This document shows positions 52,088 through 60,966 of a stretch of DNA of 64,000 nt, in pieces. Position numbers and translations under genes: made by a program. The DNA is from Nocardioides solisilvae (lineage in GTDB: Bacteria; Actinomycetota; Actinomycetes; Propionibacteriales; Nocardioidaceae): the NCBI RefSeq assembly GCF_003194625.1, contig NZ_QHKX01000001.1, forward strand, positions 1,178,001 through 1,242,000, read 5' to 3'. The notes below the pieces were generated by a model. The model was given only the letters and a program-made list of their open reading frames with translations. It was not told the DNA's origin and did not search any database. Position 1 is the stretch's first letter; each line of letters begins with the position of its first letter.

Positions 52088-53280
52088 GCATCGACACCGA
52101 GATCGAGGGATCGCCCGCCTCGTTGAGGGCGACGGGCGGCTGGTTGAGGGACGACGTCGCCGCGACCCTGGACGACGGCGTCGACCACCTCCTGCACGTC
52201 GGGAGGCAGGCCGAGGCCGCCTGGGAGGGTCAGGCGGGGGAGGCCTTCTCCGGGACGGTCCGCACCCTGGCAGCCCCCGTCGACTCCGCGCAGGCGAAGA
52301 TCGGCGGGGTCGGGGACTCCCTGCTCGCCTACGCCGACAGGTTGGAGAGCCTCCAGTCGCGGATGGCGGCCGAGCGGGAGAGGGCGCGGGCTGCCGGGCT
52401 GACCGTCAGCGGGTACGTGGTCGAGTCGCCCGGTCCCGGGCCCGGCCGACCGCCGACCCCACCCGCGAACGCGCGTCCAGGGGAGCTCGCGGCGTTCGAC
52501 CAGGCGGTGGCGGCACACGACGAGCACGTGGCCCTGGTGCAGGCCTACGAAGACATCCGTGCCCGGGTGCGGGAGATCCGGGAGGACGAGGAGGCGGCGG
52601 TCCGGACCGTCTGGGACGTGGAGCGGGATCTCACCGCGACCCAGTGGGGGATGGCGCTGGGCGACGCGCTCAGCACCGTCGCGGCGAAGACGGCCGGCGC
52701 CCGGCTCCGCGGCGTGATGGGCAAGGCTCTGCTGTGGCAGCAGCGCGCCCACGACAGCCTCGACGCCCTGCTGGCCAGCGAGAAGGAGCTGCAGAAGTAC
52801 GCCCAGGCCCACGCCGAGGCGGTGGAACGCGGTCGCGCCAACGCGGCCAGCGCGGCGGACGACGTCGCGCAGGCCTCGAGGTGGGCCGAGACGACCAAGC
52901 GCGTCGGGGCGGGCCTGGGGGCCGCCTTCTTCCTCGGAGGGGTCGCCTACGACATGACCCGTGAGGGCGACGCCCGCGAAGGGCTCGGCCAGGCCGTCGC
53001 CTCCAACGGGGGGAGCATGGTCGCCTCGATGGTCGCGGGCGGGGCGGTGGGGACCGCGTTCGGCGGCCCCGTCGGGACGGTCGCCGGGGTGGTGGTCGGC
53101 TTCGGGGTCGGCGTCTTCACCTCGGGGATGATCGACGGGCTGTGGAAGTACGACGGGGACCTCTCGGACGCCCTCAAGGCGGGCGCGGACGCCTTGCTCG
53201 ACACGGGTGCCCAGGTGGTCGGGGGCCTGACGGACGTGGGAGGTGCGGTCGTTGACGGAATCAGCGGTTGGCTCGACTGA
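52084..53280 (+). CDS. WxG-type putative type VII effector with glycine-zipper C-terminus
   Basis: A 398-residue protein. An N-terminal four-helix-type WxG domain (Trp47-Glu-Gly49 in EAAWEGQAGEAF), a Pro-rich linker with a central coiled region (RARVREIREDEEAAVRTVWDVE), and a C-terminal hydrophobic glycine-zipper segment (ASMVAGGAVGTAFGGPVGTV, about 317-350). The layout suits an exported protein whose C-terminus inserts in a membrane. No enzymatic motif is seen, so toxicity is only a possibility. The next gene overlaps it by 38 nt. Confidence 0.6.
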   Translation: MSIDTEIEGSPASLRATGGWLRDDVAATLDDGVDHLLHVGRQAEAAWEGQAGEAFSGTVRTLAAPVDSAQAKIGGVGDSLLAYADRLESLQSRMAAERERARAAGLTVSGYVVESPGPGPGRPPTPPANARPGELAAFDQAVAAHDEHVALVQAYEDIRARVREIREDEEAAVRTVWDVERDLTATQWGMALGDALSTVAAKTAGARLRGVMGKALLWQQRAHDSLDALLASEKELQKYAQAHAEAVERGRANAASAADDVAQASRWAETTKRVGAGLGAAFFLGGVAYDMTREGDAREGLGQAVASNGGSMVASMVAGGAVGTAFGGPVGTVAGVVVGFGVGVFTSGMIDGLWKYDGDLSDALKAGADALLDTGAQVVGGLTDVGGAVVDGISGWLD

Positions 53281-54106
53281 CGAGTTCCGTGTGCGACCGA
53301 AGGGTGACCTGCGGCGGTGGCGAGAGCGCATCGCGGTGTGGCTGGGCATCCCGGTGCTCCTGGCGACGGGACTCCTGATGCTCGGGGCCGCCGTCGCCTT
53401 CTTCGACGGGGGCGACGACGCCAAGGGCTGGACGACCCTGAGCTGGGGTCTCATGCTCGTCGCGATGGCGGAGAACGCGCGGCGGCGCGAGGTGCAGATC
53501 CGACGGTTCGTCCGGACCCCTCCGCGCCCGCGCCTGGAGACGGACCAGGCTCACCGGGCCGTCCTCGTGGTGCCCTACGACGAGAGGCTGGCGCACCTGT
53601 CGGGGTGGGCGGCGGTTCCCCTCGCCGGCGCGCTGGGGGTCGGAGGACTCGTCCTGGCGGCCACCGGACGCCCGGCAGGCGCCGCCGTGTGCCTCGCGCT
53701 CGCCTGGTACCTCTGGATGGTGGGGCGACCCTTCCAGGCGGCCGACCTGGCGGGCGGGGTCTCGTTCTCGGCCGACGCCCTCGCCTTCCGCCGCGACGGC
53801 GTCTCCTGGAGCGTCCCGTGGTCCGACGTCGGCATGGGCTGGGTCCACGGCCCCTACGTGCATGTCCAGCTGGCCGGGGACAGACGTGTCCGGCCTAAGC
53901 GCACTCTCGTGGCCGGACGCTTCCGCGGCCGGGCGACCATCGCGGGGCAACCGCTGCTCGACGAGCGGTGGCTGGGGGCCGACGCGGAGACGCTGTGCCG
54001 GTTGGTCAACCGCGCCGTCAAGGACCAGCGGTTCCGCCAGGCCCTGGGGTCCGCCGAGATGCTGGCCGCCGTCGGCGGCGGTTCCGCGGGCGTGACGTCC
54101 GGGTGA
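53243..54106 (+). CDS. Membrane protein with PH-like domain
   Basis: A 287-residue protein with two pairs of hydrophobic helices (IPVLLATGLLMLGAAVAFF, then AVPLAGALGVGGLVLAATG and VCLALAWYLWMVG) and a C-terminal half that reads like a PH/bPH-type beta barrel (GVSFSADALAFRRDGVSWSV, VHGPYVHVQLAGDRRV). It starts inside the effector gene (GTG 53243, GGGAGG just upstream), so it is co-made with it and may be its immunity or membrane partner. That role is inference from position. Confidence 0.55.
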   Translation: MRSLTESAVGSTDEFRVRPKGDLRRWRERIAVWLGIPVLLATGLLMLGAAVAFFDGGDDAKGWTTLSWGLMLVAMAENARRREVQIRRFVRTPPRPRLETDQAHRAVLVVPYDERLAHLSGWAAVPLAGALGVGGLVLAATGRPAGAAVCLALAWYLWMVGRPFQAADLAGGVSFSADALAFRRDGVSWSVPWSDVGMGWVHGPYVHVQLAGDRRVRPKRTLVAGRFRGRATIAGQPLLDERWLGADAETLCRLVNRAVKDQRFRQALGSAEMLAAVGGGSAGVTSG

Positions 54107-54243
54107 GCGCGCTGTCCGGGGACGACCCCCTCGCCCGTCCGCCGACCGGGAATTTGCCGTGACACAGGTTTGGATCCGCCCGGGTGTGGTCATGTTCTGC
54201 TCGGTGGGCGACGTGGCCACCGGGGGAAGACGGGGGAGAAGCA

Positions 54244-54669
54244 ATGCCGAGCATCGTCGTCACACCTGACGTCATCACGCGGGAGATCCGTGACTGGCGC
54301 AAGGTGGTCAGGCTGATGAAGGAGACCGAGAAGGCGTTCGCGCAGGCCAGTCCTGCGGTCCTGCCGCCGAGCGTGCAGGAGGTCGGCGCCTCGTTCGTGC
54401 AGGCCTGGGCCGGCTTCGCGCAGGAGTCGGCAGAGGACGCCGACGACGTCGTGACCGCGCTCGAGGAGACGCTGCGCGACATGACCGCAACCGACGAGCA
54501 GCGGGCCCAGCAGTTCACCGGCCTCATCGGCTGCGGTCCGGGCGAGACCTTCTTCACCCCGCCGGTCGTCTGCGAGGGCGATCCTGCGCCGCCCGACCTG
54601 GAGCAGCCGACCGCCGAGGGCGGCCCCGCCGCCGACCGCCTCGCCCAGCGCCTGGGAGGCCAGCCGTGA
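54244..54669 (+). CDS. WxG-like small protein, paralogue of the 58325 gene
   Basis: A 141-residue protein whose first 100 residues align with the product at 58325: VTPDVITREIRDWRKVV, then SFVQAWAGFAQESAEDADDV with Trp55-Ala-Gly57. The C-terminal 40 residues are Pro/Gly/Gln-rich. No signal peptide. GGGGGAGAAGC precedes ATG 54244. The stop overlaps the next gene, whose product is related to the larger partner at 58630. Confidence 0.6.
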   Translation: MPSIVVTPDVITREIRDWRKVVRLMKETEKAFAQASPAVLPPSVQEVGASFVQAWAGFAQESAEDADDVVTALEETLRDMTATDEQRAQQFTGLIGCGPGETFFTPPVVCEGDPAPPDLEQPTAEGGPAADRLAQRLGGQP

Positions 54670-55589
54670 CTGCGACCACGACCGTCGTCATCAACCTGCC
54701 GGCCTCGGAGCCCGTCACCCTCTTCAAGCCCGAGGGCGACCCCGGCGGCATCGACCAGCTCGCCACGATCGTGCTCGAGGCGGCGGGCCGGTACGACGAG
54801 TACTCCGACGAGTCCGCCCAGTTCCACCGGACCCAGGGGTGGCTCGGCGACAGCGGCGAGAAGTACGTCAAGCGCGCCAAGCGGGTGGCCCTCAAGGCCG
54901 GGCGCATGCGCAACACCCTCAAGCGGACGGGGCGAGCCGTGCTCGCCTGCGCCGACCGGCTGCGCGGCCACCAGCGCACCTACGAGGAGCACGTCGACCG
55001 CAAGCGCCACCTCGACCGTCGGCTCGAGGCCCTCACGGCCGAGATCGCCGCCGCCACCAACATCACCATCGACCAGGGCAAGGCGCTCCAGGAGCGGGCC
55101 GACGACCTGGCCGTCAAGTACAAGAGCCTCGTCGAGGACGACCGGGCCCTCGCGCGGGTGGCCCGCAGCAACGAGCGGCTGCTCGCCGAGACGCTCGAGT
55201 CCGCCAACGAGCGCGACGAGGTCACCGACAGCAGCGGCGGTCGGCCGGAGACCGCGCTCCGCGCGATGCAGAAGCCGGGCTCGCCGATGAGCGGCGAGGC
55301 CACGCCCGAGCAGGTGCGGGCGTGGTGGAAGGAGCTCAGCAACGAGGAGCGCCGCGCGGTCATCGCGTCCTACTCCCACAAGATCGCCTCCACCGAGGGG
55401 ATCCCGGCCGAGGCCCGCGAGCGTGCCGACCGGGTCCGCGACGAGGAGGTCATCATCCGGCTCAAGGAGAAGGCCGCCGACGGGACGATCACCGGCGAGG
55501 AGGCCGACCGCCTGACCAAGCTCCAGCGCGAGGCCGACCTGGAGGCCCGGGAGCGCCAGGGCGACAAGGGCGACAAGGACCGCGACTGA
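54666..55589 (+). CDS. Helical WxG protein related to 58630 but lacking its hydrolase domain
   Basis: A 307-residue protein, helical and highly charged. Residues 20-200 contain Trp59-Leu-Gly61 (TQGWLGDSGEKY) and long coiled-coil helices, followed by the linker EQVRAWWKELSNEERRAVIA and GIPAEARERADR that precedes the alpha/beta-hydrolase domain in DUF1023-type proteins. Here the chain stops about 55 residues later in a Lys/Asp-rich tail (QGDKGDKDRD), so the catalytic domain is absent. It may be a natural stub, an adaptor, or a truncated effector. GTG overlaps the preceding stop. Confidence 0.6.
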   Translation: MTATTTVVINLPASEPVTLFKPEGDPGGIDQLATIVLEAAGRYDEYSDESAQFHRTQGWLGDSGEKYVKRAKRVALKAGRMRNTLKRTGRAVLACADRLRGHQRTYEEHVDRKRHLDRRLEALTAEIAAATNITIDQGKALQERADDLAVKYKSLVEDDRALARVARSNERLLAETLESANERDEVTDSSGGRPETALRAMQKPGSPMSGEATPEQVRAWWKELSNEERRAVIASYSHKIASTEGIPAEARERADRVRDEEVIIRLKEKAADGTITGEEADRLTKLQREADLEARERQGDKGDKDRD

Positions 55590-55622
55590 CGGACCGCACC
55601 CGGCCGCGGCGCGACGCCGGGG

Positions 55623-57206
55623 TCAGCGACCTCCGCGCCGCGGCCCGGGCACCTTCCCGAAGCTGCGGTTGCAGGCCTCTCCGGCGCAGCGCATCAGCCG
55701 GGTGGCGCGGCGGTCGAGCTCGGCTGCCGTACGCCGGTAGTGAGGCGCGCGGGCGACGTTGCGCATCTCCCACGGGTCGCGGACCCGGTCGAAGAGGAGC
55801 CGCTCGCCGGTGTTGACGTCGCGGGCCCAGGTGTAGCGGTCGGTGCGCACGCCACGCAGCCCCCAGCCCTTCCAGCGCAGCCGGCGGTCCTTGCGGGGGT
55901 TGTACTTGTCGCCGGTCTGGATCAGCGTCGTGTCGCGCCACGGCTGCTCGCCGCCCAGGAGCGTACGGCGGAAGGAGGCGCCGTCGACCTTCTTGCGGGG
56001 GTCGACGTCCCCGAGGTCGGCCATCGTGACGACGAGGTCGACGAGCGTGACGGGCAGGTCGGAGCGGGCGCCGGAGGGGACGCCCGGGCCGGTCGCCACC
56101 AGCGGCACCCGCAGGGACTCGTCGACCAGGTTGTTCTTCTTGCGCAGCCGCCGCTCGCCGATGCTGAACCCGTTGTCGGAGGTGAAGAAGACGTAGGTGT
56201 TGTCGGCCTCGCCGGCGTCGTCGAGCTCGGCGAACATGCTGGCCACTGCGTCGTCCACCGACCGCAGCGAGCGCACCCGCGCCTCCCACTTCTTCTGCAC
56301 CGCCGCCCGGCGGATCTTCTTCGTGCGCATCTTGCGGGGCAGGCCGCCCTTGGTCTTGCGGTTGAACGACCTGGCCTTGATCATCGGCGCGGTCTCGTCG
56401 ATCTCGAGGTCGGCGTACTTCGCCGAGGGCGGCGCGTCGGTCAGGCCCTGCGGCCCGTACTGCTGCCGCTCGTGGGGGGCGATGTGGTTGGAGAGCAGCA
56501 TGAACGGCCGGTCGGCTGCGGCCATCTTGCGGATCGCGTCGTTGGTCTTCTCCTCGATCCGGTGGGTCACGTAGTCGTCGCGCCACACCTCCGCGCCGAA
56601 GAACTGGAAGCGGTAGTAGTCGGTCGGGTTGCCGGTGATCGGCTCCCACACGTGCCACCCCGGGTCGCGGGGGCTGTCGTGCTCGTAGCCGTTGGCGTGC
56701 TTGCCGATGAAGCCGGTGTTGTAGCCCTGCTCGGCGAACCACGTGCCGAGGGTGTTCCTCGTCTTGATCCGGTGGTAGCCGCCGTACCGCGACTCGTTGT
56801 GGAGCACGCCGTTGTTCTGGGCGTACTGCCCCGTCAGGATCATCGCGCGGGCCGGGCAGCAGAGCGGGTGCGGGGAGATGGCCTCGGTGAAGTCGAGGCC
56901 GCGCTCGCGCATCAGCGCCTTGGTCCTGGGCATCTGGTCGAGCTCGTCGGCGCGCATGTCGTCGGTGAGCACCATGATGATGTTGGGCCGGTCGTCGCCG
57001 CCGTCGCCGTCCTCCAGGCGGGAGGAGTCCACGGTGGCGTAGGGGAGCGCGTCGCCCTCGTCGTCGTAGGTGAGGTACGACGGGCCGCCCGTCTCGGGTC
57101 CGGACGGCTCGGACGCCGACGCGCAGCCGGCCGTGCTGGTGAGCAGGAGCGACGCGCAGAGCGACGTCGTGAGGGAGTGCCGCAGACCCCGAGCAAGCAG
57201 ACGCAT
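55623..57206 (-). CDS. Lipoprotein sulfatase
   Basis: A 527-residue type I sulfatase, exported and lipid-anchored: lipobox STAGC at residues 23-27. RPNIIMVLTDDMRADELDQM gives the metal-binding DD, HPLCCPARAMILTGQYAQNN the CxPxR formylglycine motif, and FFTSDNGFSIGERRL the second metal site. A Lys/Arg-rich stretch lies near residues 285-300. ATG 57206 is chosen because it begins a proper lipoprotein signal (MRLLARGLRHSLTTSLCASL); the frame is open further upstream. It separates the two secretion modules and converges on module 1. Confidence 0.87.
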   Translation of the reverse strand: MRLLARGLRHSLTTSLCASLLLTSTAGCASASEPSGPETGGPSYLTYDDEGDALPYATVDSSRLEDGDGGDDRPNIIMVLTDDMRADELDQMPRTKALMRERGLDFTEAISPHPLCCPARAMILTGQYAQNNGVLHNESRYGGYHRIKTRNTLGTWFAEQGYNTGFIGKHANGYEHDSPRDPGWHVWEPITGNPTDYYRFQFFGAEVWRDDYVTHRIEEKTNDAIRKMAAADRPFMLLSNHIAPHERQQYGPQGLTDAPPSAKYADLEIDETAPMIKARSFNRKTKGGLPRKMRTKKIRRAAVQKKWEARVRSLRSVDDAVASMFAELDDAGEADNTYVFFTSDNGFSIGERRLRKKNNLVDESLRVPLVATGPGVPSGARSDLPVTLVDLVVTMADLGDVDPRKKVDGASFRRTLLGGEQPWRDTTLIQTGDKYNPRKDRRLRWKGWGLRGVRTDRYTWARDVNTGERLLFDRVRDPWEMRNVARAPHYRRTAAELDRRATRLMRCAGEACNRSFGKVPGPRRGGR

Positions 57207-57385
57207 GGGGGCGATCCTCTCATCGCTGCCCCGTGCCGGAGGTCGGGACGCCCCGACGGCCGGTGGAGCCAGATTTCCCGTACTTCGGGTATGCCCTCGA
57301 CGGGTCGCGCTCACTAGCGTGGGGCCGCGCCCCGGTCGACCGGGGCGCGCACACCGTCTCGGGCTGACGTTGCAGGGGGACCCCC

Positions 57386-57490
57386 ATGAACAGCCTCTTC
57401 CGGAAGTGGCGCCGTACCGTCACCTGCCGCCGCAAGTACGGCGACCGGTGCCCCCACCTGGAGCGCCACTCGCGCCGCGCGCGCGTCTGA
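57386..57490 (+). CDS. Possible 34-residue basic peptide
   Basis: ATG 57386 preceded by AGGGGG opens a 34-residue Arg-rich peptide, MNSLFRKWRRTVTCRRKYGD and then RCPHLERHSRRARV, with two Cys seven residues apart. The stop lies at the first of the GGCGCGCC repeats. No known family; the coding pattern is plausible but too short to be sure. Confidence 0.35.
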   Translation: MNSLFRKWRRTVTCRRKYGDRCPHLERHSRRARV

Positions 57491-57663
57491 GGGTCGAGGA
57501 GGCGCGCCAGCGCCGCTCGTCCGGGGGTTGAGGAGGCGCGCCAGCGCCGCTCGTCCGGGGGTTGAGGAGGCGCGCCAGCGCCGTCTCGAAACCCCCTCAG
57601 CGCCCCACCGCCGCTCGGCCCGGGGGTTGAGGAGGCGCGCCAGCGCCGTCTCGAAACCCCCTC
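57491..57663 (+). repeat. Cluster of four GGTTGAGGAGGCGCGCC repeats
   Basis: Four copies of a core GAGGAGGCGCGCCAGCGCCG start at 57496, 57530, 57564 and 57629 (the first three exactly 34 bp apart). The third and fourth continue into TCTCGAAACCCC, completing an imperfect palindrome GGTTGAGGAGGCGC...GCGCCGTCTCGAAACC. Such hairpin repeats are dispersed in actinobacterial genomes. The remainder of the gap up to 57755 holds a TTGACC / CAGTCT promoter-like pair (57722-57748, spacing 15) for the next gene. Confidence 0.85.
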
Positions 57664-57755
57664 GCCGCCCACAACCCCCCACACCCGGCAGGTTCTCCAC
57701 AACAGGTCGTCCAGACCCTGTTTGACCAGGGCCTCGACGGGGCAGTCTTGTCCCC

Positions 57756-58328
57756 GTGACTGAGCAGCAGCGACCCCGGGGCGACCACGGCGCCCGTGCC
57801 CGCGAGGTGGTCGCGCGCGACCCGTTCTGGTCGGTGGTGCGGCGCCGCCACCCCGACGTCGAGATCGTGGTGCTCCCGCCGGAGCCGGAGACCGCCACCC
57901 CGGCGGGGCTTCCGCTGGCCGACCCGGCCGCCGTCGCCGCCCGGGAGGACTCCGACGTCCGGCGCCGGTGGGTGCGGCTGGTCGGCGACCTGGGCGACGT
58001 GCACGCCGACTGGCAGGCCCGCTGGGTGCCCGGCGGCGCGCCCGACCGGGTGCGTCGCGAGACGACCCTGACCGTCGACGGGGCCGACCCGGTCGTCGCG
58101 GTCGCCCGCCTGGAGTCGGCCGCGGCGGCGCTGCGCGAGGACGGCTGGCACGTGCTGGCCCCGGCCACGGGGCTGCCGCGGGTGATGGCGGGTCGCGACG
58201 GCGAGCTCGGCCGCGCCGAGCTGCAGCTGGTCCTCGTCCCCGACGCGGGCCGGCTGGTGCTGCGGGTGCGCAGCGTCGACCACGCGGTCGGCGACCGGGT
58301 GGCCCACGAGCTGGCGGTGGCGTCGTGA
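57756..58328 (+). CDS. Hypothetical protein heading secretion module 2
   Basis: A 190-residue cytoplasmic protein of no named family. The C-terminal half (about 105-190: PVVAVARLESAAAALREDGW, then RAELQLVLVPDAGRLVLRVR) shares a pattern with the two lipoproteins at the end of the module (VAAAAEALESDGWEIE), suggesting a common small alpha/beta domain. GTG start 7 nt after CAGTCT, so probably leaderless. Its stop overlaps the next GTG. Confidence 0.55.
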   Translation: MTEQQRPRGDHGARAREVVARDPFWSVVRRRHPDVEIVVLPPEPETATPAGLPLADPAAVAAREDSDVRRRWVRLVGDLGDVHADWQARWVPGGAPDRVRRETTLTVDGADPVVAVARLESAAAALREDGWHVLAPATGLPRVMAGRDGELGRAELQLVLVPDAGRLVLRVRSVDHAVGDRVAHELAVAS

Positions 58329-58633
58329 GCGACTTCCAGGTGCAGCCGATCCTCCTCCGCAACGCGGTCACCCGCTGGGAGGAGCAGGAGACGCTGATGA
58401 CGCAGGCCGTCAGCGAGCTGGGCTCGGCGTCGACCGACGGGCTCGCGCCGAGCATCCGCGCGGCGGCCGGCTCGTTCCTGGCGGCGTGGCGGGGCTACGC
58501 GGGGGAGTCGAAGGCGATCGCGGAGGGCTTCACGCAGGCCCTGAACGACTCCTTGGAGGACATCACCTCCACCGACCGCTCGCAGGCCGACACCTACGGC
58601 CAGCTCGACGGCCGCCTGGGGCCCGCCACGTGA
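58325..58633 (+). CDS. WxG-type small secreted-like protein
   Basis: A 102-residue all-helical protein with Trp55-Arg-Gly57 in the middle (AAGSFLAAWRGYAGESKAIA), the size and pattern of ESAT-6/WXG100 relatives, and no signal peptide. Such proteins travel as pairs through type VII secretion. GTG 58325 and its stop overlap both neighbours, so it is co-translated with the hydrolase gene that follows. Paralogue of the 54244 product. Confidence 0.65.
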   Translation: MSDFQVQPILLRNAVTRWEEQETLMTQAVSELGSASTDGLAPSIRAAAGSFLAAWRGYAGESKAIAEGFTQALNDSLEDITSTDRSQADTYGQLDGRLGPAT

Positions 58634-60426
58634 GCGCCGTCATCGAGGTCCCCTCCGAGGTCCCGGCGATCGAGCGGCCCGAGGGCAACCCCGCCGCGGC
58701 GGACTCCCTGGCCGAGGCGCTCTACACGACCGCCGCGCGGTACGAGGAGTTCGGCGACAACGCGGCGTCCCTGCAGAACTTCGACGGCAGCTGGCGTGGC
58801 GCGGCGTACGCCGCCTACAAGGAGGCCGCCGCCAAGGCGTCGGGGGAGCACTCCTCGATGGCAGCCACGGTCAAGCGGGTCGCCCACGCGGTCACGTCGT
58901 ACGCCGACACCCTGCGCGACCTGCGACGGACCCACGAACAGCTGAGCGACCGTCGCACCAACCTCAACGCCCGCACCGCGTCGCTGCTGGAGGACATCCG
59001 GGCCGCCAACGCCTCCGCGGAGGGGATGACGCCCGAGGTCCTCGCCGACCTGCGCAACCGCGGCCGGCACCTGATCCGGCTGGTCGACGACCTGGTCACC
59101 GACCGGGACGCGTGGGCCTCCCAGGTCCAGGCCGCGGAGGACCTGCTGCGTCGCTCCTTCGAGGCCGGCACCGACCTCGGCGACGCCCTCTCCGAGCTGG
59201 GCGGGGTCAGCGACACCGCGCGCGACGCGATGGCGAAGCCCGGGGCGCCGGGGCCGAGCTCGAGCCCCGAGCAGGTCCACGACTGGTGGGAGGGGCTGAC
59301 CGACGCCGAGCGGGAGGCGGTGACCTCCGCCTACCCCGAGCTGATCGGCTCGGCCGACGGCCTCCCGGCCTCGGCGCGCGACGACGCCAACCGGGTGCTG
59401 CTCGACGGCGACCTGGCCCGCCTGGGCGCCAAGGAGGACGACGGCACCCTCTCCTCGCTCGAGCGCAAGACCCTGGACAACGCGCGGGCCACCGAGTCGG
59501 CGCTGAAGAACTCCGAGGAGTACCGGGACCCCCTCACCGGGAACCTCACGGGCTCGCAGCTCTGGCTCTACGACCCGTCGGCCTTCGACGGCGACGGCCG
59601 GGTGGCGGTCGCCGTCGGCGACCTCGACACCGCCGACGACGTCGCGGTCTTCACCCCGGGCATCACCACCGACATGAGCAAGGTCGCCAGCTACACCGGG
59701 CAGATGAACAACCTCTACGAGTCGACCCGCTACAACGGCGACGGGTCGAGCGTGGCGGCGATGTTCTGGCTGGGCTACGACGCCCCCGACGGCGTCACCG
59801 ACACCGCGACGATGACCGAGGGCCGGGCCGAGGACGGCGGACGCCGGCTGGCCGACGCGATCGACGGGCTGCGGGCCAGCCGCGGCGACGACCCGGCCGA
59901 CCGGGCCCACCTCACCGCCGTGGGTCACAGCTACGGCTCGACCACCACGTCGTACGCGACGGGCAAGTTCGACCTCGACGCCGACGACGTGGTGCTGGTG
60001 GGCAGCCCGGGCGCCGGGCCGTCCGACCACGCCAGCGACTTCAGCGTCGGCCGCGACCACGTCTACGTGGGCCGCGACAGCCGCGACATCGTCGCGGTGC
60101 TCGGCGACGAGGGCTGGGTCGGCAAGGGCGGCCTGGGGCTGGGCACCGACCCGTCGTCGCGGGACTTCGACGCGACCCGCTTCGAGGCGGAGCGGCCCGA
60201 CCGCGGCGACATCCGGGGCGCCGGCGACGCGCACTCCAGCTATCTGGCGCACGACTCCGAGTCGCTCTACAACATCGGCCTGATCGTCGACGGCCACGGC
60301 GACCAGGTCAACGAGGCGGAGCAGTCCTACGACCCGTGGTACGACGCGCCCCGCGACCCCGAGTGGGACCGCGACCCCGCCTCGCCGCGGACGCCCGGCC
60401 GTTCCGAGACGAGGCCCGAGGAATGA
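58630..60426 (+). CDS. Putative type VII-exported alpha/beta hydrolase (DUF1023 type)
   Basis: A 598-residue protein. N-terminal 230 residues are helical with Trp55-Arg-Gly57 (FDGSWRGAAYAAYKEAA); a linker EQVHDWWEGLTDAEREAVTS leads to the GLPASARDDANR motif and then an alpha/beta-hydrolase domain with the nucleophile Ser434 in GHSYGS, VVLVGSPGAG and the acid/His region near DAHSSYLAHDS. DUF1023 hydrolases fused to helical N-termini are common in actinobacteria beside WXG genes. Substrate unknown. The C-terminal tail is Pro/Asp/Glu-rich. Confidence 0.75.
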   Translation: MSAVIEVPSEVPAIERPEGNPAAADSLAEALYTTAARYEEFGDNAASLQNFDGSWRGAAYAAYKEAAAKASGEHSSMAATVKRVAHAVTSYADTLRDLRRTHEQLSDRRTNLNARTASLLEDIRAANASAEGMTPEVLADLRNRGRHLIRLVDDLVTDRDAWASQVQAAEDLLRRSFEAGTDLGDALSELGGVSDTARDAMAKPGAPGPSSSPEQVHDWWEGLTDAEREAVTSAYPELIGSADGLPASARDDANRVLLDGDLARLGAKEDDGTLSSLERKTLDNARATESALKNSEEYRDPLTGNLTGSQLWLYDPSAFDGDGRVAVAVGDLDTADDVAVFTPGITTDMSKVASYTGQMNNLYESTRYNGDGSSVAAMFWLGYDAPDGVTDTATMTEGRAEDGGRRLADAIDGLRASRGDDPADRAHLTAVGHSYGSTTTSYATGKFDLDADDVVLVGSPGAGPSDHASDFSVGRDHVYVGRDSRDIVAVLGDEGWVGKGGLGLGTDPSSRDFDATRFEAERPDRGDIRGAGDAHSSYLAHDSESLYNIGLIVDGHGDQVNEAEQSYDPWYDAPRDPEWDRDPASPRTPGRSETRPEE

Positions 60427-60956
60427 GGCGTCGGCGAGCCAGCGCGGGGCTGCGGCCACGGGCCACGGGTGCCATGCTGGTGCTCGTGCTGGGTGGGATC
60501 GTGGGCGGGTGCGGCGACGAGCCGGACGCCGAGACGTCGCGGGCCTCGCTGGAGGAGTCCCGCGCGCAGGTGGAGCAGCGGTTCGGCGAGGCCGTCGAGG
60601 CGCTCACCGGCGCCGGGTTCGAGGTCGTGGACGGCGGGGGCCGATGGGTCTCCTGCCAGATGGAGCCGGCCTCGGCCATGGAGTTCAGCGCGGGGGCCAG
60701 CGTGAACGGGGGGTCGGGGGACGACGCCGCCCGGGTGCGGGCCGCCGCCGACGCGGTGGCCGCCCTCGGCTGGGAGTCGGACGCGGCCGCCGAGACGCCG
60801 CGGCCCTACGCCAACTTCGTCGACGGCGACCTGCGGCTCTCGGTGTCGAAGTCGAAGATCAAGGAGGGCCTCTCCTTCTCGGTCACCGGGCCGTGCATCG
60901 AGTCCACCACCGACCAGGAGAACGAGCTGCTCGGCACCCGGGTCGACCTGCCGTGA
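60423..60956 (+). CDS. Lipoprotein of secretion module 2 (first paralogue)
   Basis: A 177-residue predicted lipoprotein: basic start, hydrophobic MLVLVLGGIVGGC with the lipid Cys near residue 30, then a domain of about 145 residues with Cys pairs (SCQME, GPCIES). ETPRPYANFVDGDLRLSVS is nearly repeated in the next gene. ATG overlaps the hydrolase stop, so it is made with it; it may recognise the exported hydrolase or protect against it (inference). Confidence 0.65.
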   Translation: MRRRRASAGLRPRATGAMLVLVLGGIVGGCGDEPDAETSRASLEESRAQVEQRFGEAVEALTGAGFEVVDGGGRWVSCQMEPASAMEFSAGASVNGGSGDDAARVRAAADAVAALGWESDAAAETPRPYANFVDGDLRLSVSKSKIKEGLSFSVTGPCIESTTDQENELLGTRVDLP

Positions 60957-60966
60957 CCCGCACCCC

